A stretch of DNA of 64,000 nt. Source: Rhodoferax sp. U2-2l. GTDB taxonomy: Bacteria; Pseudomonadota; Gammaproteobacteria; Burkholderiales; Burkholderiaceae_C. Made by a program: the position numbers and the translations under genes. The notes below the pieces were generated by a model. That model did not search any database and was not told the DNA's origin. It worked only from the letters and a program-made list of their open reading frames with translations. Positions 59,201-64,000 of the stretch are shown in pieces (position 1 is the stretch's first letter; each line of letters opens with the position of its first letter). The stretch covers positions 124,001-188,000 of the forward strand of contig NZ_JAJCTH010000003.1 in assembly GCF_020594515.1 (NCBI RefSeq), read 5' to 3'.

Positions 59201-60223
59201 CGGCAGCGGCTGCAGCGGCGAGTTGGCCCCGGCCTGCTGGTTCAGCGCCTCAAACGCCAGGTGCAGGGGCCGTAACTGGCGGCGCAGCAGCCACCAGGTC
59301 AGCCCGGCGGCCAGCAGCGATGCCAGCACCGCTGCCAGCGTCATGTGCCGCGTCAACTGGTTGATCGGCGCAAAGGCATCCTGGGTTGGCAGCGTGGCCA
59401 CCAGGCGCCAGTGGGTCACCGGGATGTGCCGCACCGATGCCAGCACCTCTTGGCCATCGAGGTTCAGCACGGTCGAGCCATTGAAGTCGGCCAGAAAACG
59501 GTCCATGGCCGGGTTGGCGCCCGGTGCAGGCAGCGCTTGTCGTGCCTGCGGCTGCGCGGTGGCGGTGATGACCTGGCGGTCATCGTCGGCCACCAGCAGG
59601 AAACTGCCGGGGTGTTCGCTGTGCGACGCCATCACCTGTTGCAGCAGGTTCAGATCCATCGCTGCGACCAATGCTCCCATCACCTGTTGCCGCGCATCGC
59701 GCAGCGGCACCGCGATGGCCACCACAGGCGCAGCCAGCGCGGGGTCCAGGTGAGGGTGGCTGAAAGTGCTTTGGTCCTGTTGCAGCGCAGCGGCCACGTG
59801 CGCCAGCCCAAGGTAACGGATGCCCAGGCGATGGGCCGCCAGCGGCAGCGAGGCCACCGCCACACCTTGCGTGTCGGTGACGACCTGGCCGCCATTGAAC
59901 AGGTAGTTCAGATGGGGTTGTTGGGTCAAAAACGCCTGCAGCTGCGCGGGCTGCGCCATCAGCGCGGGCGAGATGCCCGTGGCAAGCTCTTCCAGCGCGT
60001 GCAGGCGGGTTGCCATGGCGCGCTGGATTTCGCTGGCGTGCAGGGACACCGCGGCCAACTGCTGGTCGCTGATTTGTTGTTCCAGATGGCGGCGCAGCGC
60101 GCGCTCGCCCAACAACGTCAGCGACCAGATGAAAAGCAACAAGATGGCCAGTGACCATACCGTGATGCGCGTCTGCAAGGCGTGCCACGACAACGGATTG
60201 ACCCACTTCAACGTTGCTTTCAT
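56249..60223 (-). CDS. Hybrid sensor histidine kinase with a degenerate and an intact receiver, plus Hpt
   Basis: 1324 residues, paralogous to the kinase at 52611 in N-terminal Cache, HAMP and C-terminal order. Spans lie at about 17-38 and 288-310, and two PAS domains at about 390-500 and 510-635. The kinase core has H673 (FLAHMSHEIRTPMN) and GGTGLGLSITQ. A receiver-like domain at about 908-1015 has lost its acidic pocket (VLVISSHLASLTML) and its Lys (VPCRPLL). An intact receiver follows with D1100 (LLTDCHMPHLDG), then an Hpt with H1251 (AHTLKSAARS). It is divergent from the free receiver at 60337. Confidence 0.93.
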   Translation of the reverse strand: MKATLKWVNPLSWHALQTRITVWSLAILLLFIWSLTLLGERALRRHLEQQISDQQLAAVSLHASEIQRAMATRLHALEELATGISPALMAQPAQLQAFLTQQPHLNYLFNGGQVVTDTQGVAVASLPLAAHRLGIRYLGLAHVAAALQQDQSTFSHPHLDPALAAPVVAIAVPLRDARQQVMGALVAAMDLNLLQQVMASHSEHPGSFLLVADDDRQVITATAQPQARQALPAPGANPAMDRFLADFNGSTVLNLDGQEVLASVRHIPVTHWRLVATLPTQDAFAPINQLTRHMTLAAVLASLLAAGLTWWLLRRQLRPLHLAFEALNQQAGANSPLQPLPQTSQDEVGQLIGGFNQVLSKLSEREAALTRSEQAARALAQRLDEAQRLSQMGSWTLDIATGQLDWSDQVYRLFEVDPARFEATYDAFLAAIHPDDRSAVHAAYQHSLATRTPYQIEHRLRMANGDIKWVQERGTSRFDAQGQAVQSMGTVQEITASKRSEAALEAAHQLLMTVIDTIPMRVFWKDAELRFLGCNTAFAQDAGRQAPHELIGQDDYQMGWAEQAELYRSDDRQVMVSGVPRLFYDEPQTTPGGQTIWLRTAKIPLKNQQGEVFGVLGIYEDITESKRLNAELDLYRHGLERLVQERTRELTEARTLADAANRAKSAFLAHMSHEIRTPMNGVIGMLDVLAQTGLNPEQHRLLDTVHQSTMSLLGILNDILDFSKIEAGKLELERLPTALRELIEGSALLMHNLGDGQAAQLSVFVDPRLPEWILTDPTRLRQIVVNLVGNALKFVSRRSGQALLQVQPFTAADASAWLRIRVMDNGIGMQPEVVDKLFRPFTQADASTNRRFGGTGLGLSITQRLVALMQGHITVRSEPGVGSEFMVELPLQPVAPPSTARPTVLPDLTGVQVLVISSHLASLTMLQAYLGSVGARVLPLPDSPTAQQALAAGDDTTVCLIDMSAPDANVTDAVDLTRWPVVRLWPRRTPADATTGIHVPCRPLLYLELLQGVAIACGRLTTPPAAPAAPWQPTRQRPAPSVSQAMASGQLILLAEDNPTNRDVLQEQLRRLGYAAETACDGQQALAMWRRGHYALLLTDCHMPHLDGFGLTAAIRASEAPGQRRPIIAVSANAMQGEAQRCLAQGMDAYLCKPLRLRELSDTLARWLPLDGHPVAPVDVSQAITASPSEAPSPATLAIWNSQLLADLIGDNPGAQQRLLKRFLTNAQQQREAITRAAAGGDFSTLLTQAHTLKSAARSVGALALGQLCQQLETASNNQDLTRCQHLAQALPGTLAQAQARIDVHLAVMDATPRHTHQHEPMSA

Positions 60224-60253
60224 GCCGCAATTATGGCCACGGTGCGTGCGCCT

Positions 60254-60284
60254 GCCCGCGCGGGCGAGGCGAGAGCCATCTCGC
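60254..60284. promoter_or_regulatory. Hairpin-forming palindromes in the kinase/receiver divergent region
   Basis: A perfect 12-bp palindrome GCCCGCGCGGGC (60254-60265) is followed by GCGAGA-GCCA-TCTCGC (60269-60284). Both lie in the 113-bp space between the start codons of the kinase at 56249-60223 and the receiver at 60337. An operator or mRNA hairpin role is possible. Confidence 0.3.
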
Positions 60285-60336
60285 GTTTATCATCCCAAGC
60301 CGTCTACGCTCCGCCCCACGTCAAGGACTCTGGATT

Positions 60337-60741
60337 GTGAAATTTTCGAACCCGAAGGCCACCGCACCCCGCCACACCCTCCAGGTGCTGGTGGTGGACG
60401 ACGATAGCTTTCAGCTGGAGTTGCTGGCCGACATCCTGCAGGCGCTGGGGGTGACGGACGTGACCACCGTGGCCAGCGGTGCGCAGGCGCTGGACCTGTT
60501 GGGTGAGCATCCGGAGCGCTTTAACCTGATGTTGCTGGACCTGCACATGCCTGGTATGGATGGCTTTGAGTTCATGGCGCAGGCCGCCAGCGCCGGCTTT
60601 ACCGGTGGCCTGATCATTGTGTCGGGCCAAAGCGACGAGGTGCTGCACGCCGCCAGCTTGGTGGCCAAATTGCGGCGTTTCAGTTTGCTGGGCTCGGTCA
60701 GCAAACCGGTGGGCAAGGCGGACCTGGCCGAGTTGATCTGA
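60337..60741 (+). CDS. Stand-alone receiver domain response regulator
   Basis: 134 residues from the GTG at 60337, preceded by AAGGACTC. It is a REC domain with a 14-residue N-terminal lead. Acidic pocket D21-D23 (VVDDDSFQL), phospho-acceptor D68 (LLDLHMPGMDG), S96 (IVSGQS) and K123 (SVSKPV) are intact. It is a paralogue of the receiver at 52155. It diverges from one hybrid kinase and converges with another, so either could be its partner. It has no output domain. Confidence 0.85.
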   Translation: MKFSNPKATAPRHTLQVLVVDDDSFQLELLADILQALGVTDVTTVASGAQALDLLGEHPERFNLMLLDLHMPGMDGFEFMAQAASAGFTGGLIIVSGQSDEVLHAASLVAKLRRFSLLGSVSKPVGKADLAELI

Positions 60742-60805
60742 CGATGCACCGGGGCCGACGCAGGCCCTCCCGTTTGCTGGTGGTGTTCAGCGTGAAAGAA
60801 CAGGG

Positions 60806-60832
60806 CGTCATCCCGGGCCCGATCCGGGATCA
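60806..60832 (-). repeat. Dispersed GGATCCCGG...CCCGGGATGACC palindromic repeat, copy C
   Basis: On the minus strand this reads TGATCCCGGATCGGGCCCGG followed by GATGACG, closely matching copies at 701-728 and 17720-17747. It lies between the convergent receiver and kinase genes, ending about at the kinase stop codon. Confidence 0.55.
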
Positions 60833-63800
60833 GGCGCTTGGTTTGTGGTGCGTTGTTTGAAGCAGCTGTCTGCCCAGGCGGGACGCTCGCTCGAAATCAA
60901 AATCATCCATGGCCTGCTGCAGCGCCTGCCAGACCACCGGGTCGGCGCTCGACGCCTGGTCGCGCAGCTGGTCAAAAACGGCCACGGCCCGCATGTCGGA
61001 CGCTTTGAGCAAGCCCAGCCACTCCTGCAGCAAGCGGGTGTCGGCGCCGCCCTGGCTGGGCAGCGGCTGCAGCGGGGTGGGTGTGGTGCTGGCCAGGTCG
61101 GTGATTGTTTGTTCGAGGCTGGCGGCGACGCGTTCCAACACGGTCTGGGTGGTGGCCAGGGCGGTGTACAACTCGCCGGTCAGGCTGAGCGCATCCAGCG
61201 GCTGGTTTTTGTCAAGCGTCTGCCAGACGGTGACCTGTGCCTGGTGCGCCACCGCGGCCAGGTGGACCGCACCCACGGTGGAGGCCAGCCCCTTGAGGGT
61301 GTGCAGCATGCGTTCTGCGGTGATCAGGTTGGCGGCTGCCAGCTGGGCATCAAACTGCTCGGGCAGGCGGGTTATTTCTGACAGAAAGGCGCGCAGCACC
61401 CGCACATACAAGGCCTGGTTGCCGCCCAGGCGCTCCAGAGCGGCCACGCTGTCGACCGCGCCCTCAGGCGGCAAGGCCGTGGCCGGGGGCGGGCCCGGCA
61501 GGCGCGTTGATGCCAGGTCGGGCGGGGTCACCCCCGGCGTGTGGTCGGTGGCGGTTGCCAGCGGTGTCGGGTGCAGGATCAGCTGCGTCAAGAGTCCCAG
61601 CCGGAAGGGTTTGCCCACATGGTCGTTCATGCCAGCGGCCAGGCAGGCCGCGCGGTCGGCGGCCATGGCGTTGGCGGTCATGGCAATGATCGGCAGCTGA
61701 CGCAGGCCCAAAGTCTCGCGGATCGCCCGGGTGGCGGCGTAGCCGTCCATGACCGGCATCTGGATGTCCATCAGCACCGCGTCAAACGGGGTGCCTGCCG
61801 CAACCGCCTGGCGCACAGCCGCCACGCCCAGTTGTCCGTTGTCGGCCAAGACCACCTCGGCACCCTCGTTGGTGAGCATCTCCTGGGCCACCTGCTGGTT
61901 GATGGCGTTGTCCTCAACCACCAGCAGCCGTCGGCCTGCCAGCGGCTTGTGCTGTGTGAGCGGCGCTGGCATCGGATGCATCAGGTCCGGGCTGCGGGCC
62001 AGCGCGTCTGACACGGCATCCAGCAGCATCGAGGCGGTCACGGGCTTGACCAGGAAGCCCTGCAACAGGGCCTGTTGCTGCGGGCTGCGCTGGGTCAGCA
62101 TGTCACGGCCGCTGGAAGTGATCATGATCACCGCCGGGGCGGGCGGCGGCAGCGACAAGGCCTGCCACTTTTCCAAGGTCTGCCAGCCGTCCATGCCAGG
62201 CATGTGCCAGTCCATCAGCAGCACCTGGTAGGGCATTTGCCCGGTGCTGGCTTGGGGCTGCAACATGGCCAGCGCCTGGGCACCATCGGCTGCCACATCC
62301 ACCTGCCAACCCAGCGCACGGCACAGGGCCGCCAGCACATCCCGGGCGATCGGGTTGTCATCCACCAGCAGCACACGCAGCCCGCTCAGGCCGACGTGCA
62401 CCACCTGCGTCGCCACCGGGGGCTGCAGCTCGGGGCTGATGGGCAGGGTGATCTGGAACGAGAAGGTGCTGCCTTGACCCAGTTCACTTTGCAGCGCCAA
62501 CTCGCCACCCATCAGCGCCACCAGACGGCGGCAGATGGACAGCCCCAGCCCGGTGCCGCCAAAACGCCGGGTGGTGGAGGCTTCGGCTTGGGAGAAGCCT
62601 TCAAAAATATGCTGCTGGTTTTCTGGCGCGATGCCGATGCCGGTGTCTGTGACGGCGAAGTGCAGGGTGGCGTCCTGATCGGTCTGGCGCACCACGCGGA
62701 TGGCCACCACCACGTCCCCGCGGGGGGTGAATTTCACCGCATTGCTGCACAGGTTGAGCAGCACCTGGTGCAGGCGCAACATGTCGCCGCACAGCGCCTG
62801 GGGTGTGTCCGGGGCCACATCAAACAACACCTCGACATCCTTGTTGCCCACGTTGGCCGACACAATCACCGACAGATCGCGCAGCAGTTTGTCCAGCCGG
62901 AACGGGTGAACCTCCAGGGTCATCTTGCCGGCGTCAATCTTGGAGAAATCCAGAATGTCATTGAGCAGGCCCAGCAACGACTGTGCGGCGCTTTCGGCCT
63001 TGCTGGCGTAGTCGAGCTGGCGCTCGGTCAGCGGCGTGTTGTGCATCAGCCGCAACATGCCCAGCACCGCGTTCATTGGTGTGCGGATTTCGTGGCTCAT
63101 GTTGGCCAGGAACTGGCCTTTGGCCACGGCCGCACTCTCGGCCTGGTCCTTGGCGAACTGCAGCGACTGCTCCAGATTTTTGTTGACCGTGATGTCGGTG
63201 CGAATGCCAATGAACTGGTGCGGCAGGCCATCCACACCCAGCAAGGGCACGATGGTGGCATTGACCCAGTAAAAACCACCGCTTTTTGTGCGGTTCTTGA
63301 TGTCGCCGCGCCAGACCTTGCCCTCGGTGATGGTCCGCCAGAGGTCTTCAAACAAGGCTGGTGGATGTTCGTCAGACTTGATGATGCGGTGGTTCTGCCC
63401 CAACAACTCGTCCTGGCGGTAGCCACTCACGTCGCAAAAGCGCTGGTTGGCGTAAGTGATGTTGCCCTGCAAGTTGGTGATGCTGACAATGGCGTGCTGG
63501 TCCAGGGCAAATTTCTGGTTGTTCAGATCCAGGTTCTGAACCAGCAGCCGCGCCGACACCACATTGAGGGCCTGACCCAGCGCGGCGATTTCCGAGGTCT
63601 GGTGCGACACCTTCAGGACCGCGCCAGCGGAGCGGTCCAACTGGCTGGCAAACGCGGTGGCCTGCCGCAGGGCGCGCATCATGGGGCGCAGCAGCAGCCA
63701 CAGCAGCAGCCAGGTGACCACCAACGCCAGCCCGATCGCCTTGAAGGCCTGCACACGGATGCGATGGGCGAGGGTTTCAAAGGTGTCCAGCCGGTAATTG

Positions 63801-64000
63801 ACCCGGACCCAGCCCAAGGGCTGCGACCCGACGATCCGGTGCCAGGCTGACAGGGTGCCGCGGCTGCCGGCCAGGAAGTCCCGCTGGCTGCCGGGGTCGG
63901 GGGTTTCTTCCAGAATCGCGTCAGGCGCCTGCGGATCGGGCAGACGCACCGGCTGACGGCTGTAACGCGGTGACCAGGTGCCGTTTTTGTTGACCACTTC
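60830..64000 (-). CDS. Hybrid sensor histidine kinase, 5' end beyond the window
   Basis: At least 1056 residues; the frame is open to the window edge, so the N-terminus is missing. Visible order: end of a periplasmic sensor, a membrane span (about 85-105), a HAMP-like linker, a PAS domain with PAC (NQRFCDVSGYRQDELLGQNH), and HisKA with the His at about 303 (FLANMSHEIRTPMNAVLGM). HATPase (GGTGLGLSICR) is followed by two intact receivers (LLMDWHMPGMDGW; VLMDIQMPVMDGY) and a C-terminal Hpt (MLHTLKGLASTVGA). It resembles BarA/ArcB-type multi-step kinases. It is less similar to the two neighbouring kinases than they are to each other. Confidence 0.92.
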   Translation of the reverse strand, partial: EVVNKNGTWSPRYSRQPVRLPDPQAPDAILEETPDPGSQRDFLAGSRGTLSAWHRIVGSQPLGWVRVNYRLDTFETLAHRIRVQAFKAIGLALVVTWLLLWLLLRPMMRALRQATAFASQLDRSAGAVLKVSHQTSEIAALGQALNVVSARLLVQNLDLNNQKFALDQHAIVSITNLQGNITYANQRFCDVSGYRQDELLGQNHRIIKSDEHPPALFEDLWRTITEGKVWRGDIKNRTKSGGFYWVNATIVPLLGVDGLPHQFIGIRTDITVNKNLEQSLQFAKDQAESAAVAKGQFLANMSHEIRTPMNAVLGMLRLMHNTPLTERQLDYASKAESAAQSLLGLLNDILDFSKIDAGKMTLEVHPFRLDKLLRDLSVIVSANVGNKDVEVLFDVAPDTPQALCGDMLRLHQVLLNLCSNAVKFTPRGDVVVAIRVVRQTDQDATLHFAVTDTGIGIAPENQQHIFEGFSQAEASTTRRFGGTGLGLSICRRLVALMGGELALQSELGQGSTFSFQITLPISPELQPPVATQVVHVGLSGLRVLLVDDNPIARDVLAALCRALGWQVDVAADGAQALAMLQPQASTGQMPYQVLLMDWHMPGMDGWQTLEKWQALSLPPPAPAVIMITSSGRDMLTQRSPQQQALLQGFLVKPVTASMLLDAVSDALARSPDLMHPMPAPLTQHKPLAGRRLLVVEDNAINQQVAQEMLTNEGAEVVLADNGQLGVAAVRQAVAAGTPFDAVLMDIQMPVMDGYAATRAIRETLGLRQLPIIAMTANAMAADRAACLAAGMNDHVGKPFRLGLLTQLILHPTPLATATDHTPGVTPPDLASTRLPGPPPATALPPEGAVDSVAALERLGGNQALYVRVLRAFLSEITRLPEQFDAQLAAANLITAERMLHTLKGLASTVGAVHLAAVAHQAQVTVWQTLDKNQPLDALSLTGELYTALATTQTVLERVAASLEQTITDLASTTPTPLQPLPSQGGADTRLLQEWLGLLKASDMRAVAVFDQLRDQASSADPVVWQALQQAMDDFDFERASRLGRQLLQTTHHKPSA

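Noticed and set aside
62075..63850. 591-codon plus frame opposite the third hybrid kinase
   Set aside because: The kinase, receiver and Hpt motifs on the minus strand explain this region fully.

Overview
The window is one contiguous piece of a GC-rich (roughly mid-60s %) Betaproteobacterial chromosome. Protein style and gene order point to Burkholderiales, most likely Comamonadaceae close to Rhodoferax/Polaromonas. The smg-dprA-lysM / def-fmt block, yajC-secD-secF followed by a DUF1631 gene, and the glnE/yhdP/nitrilase/mltA block are typical of that group. I see no rRNA, tRNA, CRISPR array, insertion sequence or prophage. Coding density is high, and the many long antisense reading frames are shadows caused by high GC. 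Placement below order level is inference.

Layout. 1-9523: housekeeping and metabolic genes: a truncated SDR reductase, a YjbE-type TerC protein, a holin-like membrane protein, a BepA-like M48 protease, moaC, a PglL/WaaL-type O-oligosaccharyltransferase or ligase, a MaoC hydratase, an ECHDC3-like crotonase-fold protein, yaeQ and purB. After a glutathione transferase and a palindromic element, 10371-17609 is a compact minus-strand operon of eight genes: FAD oxidoreductase, DUF1365, cyclopropane-fatty-acid-synthase-like methyltransferase, chalcone-isomerase-like protein, MFS transporter, DUF3833 lipoprotein, SDR and NTF2-like protein. It resembles lipid-modification clusters that other Proteobacteria place under light or singlet-oxygen control, but no regulator gene is linked here. 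17838-25997 holds a degenerate HD-GYP-like protein, rfaE2, a CheB-CheR-PAS fusion coupled to a PAS-GGDEF-EAL protein, and a cytochrome c'-like lipoprotein.

26053-47643 is largely core: glnE diverging from yhdP, then a nitrilase-family hydrolase and mltA overlapping by four bases each, cheV, yajC-secDF, DUF1631, smg, dprA, a LysM protein, def-fmt, and the azlCD exporter pair.

47766-64000 is dominated by signal transduction: a stand-alone Hpt, three stand-alone receiver proteins without output domains, a chemoreceptor with a C-terminal Cache-like domain, an Alx-type TerC, and three very large hybrid histidine kinases, each ending in its own Hpt (the last runs off the window). Two of the kinases are tandem paralogues, and two of the receivers are paralogues placed on either side of them. 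This multi-component phosphorelay array, with no DNA-binding output in view, is the best candidate for an undescribed system.

Dispersed short repeats are a second theme. I find a 28-bp GGATCCCGG/CCCGGGATGACC family (three copies), a 33-bp CCCTCTCCCCC/GGGAGAGGG family (two copies, both in the fatty-acid operon and read in different frames), a 98-bp element with 20-bp terminal inverted repeats, and a TCTTTTTGATAAA-type repeat (two copies).
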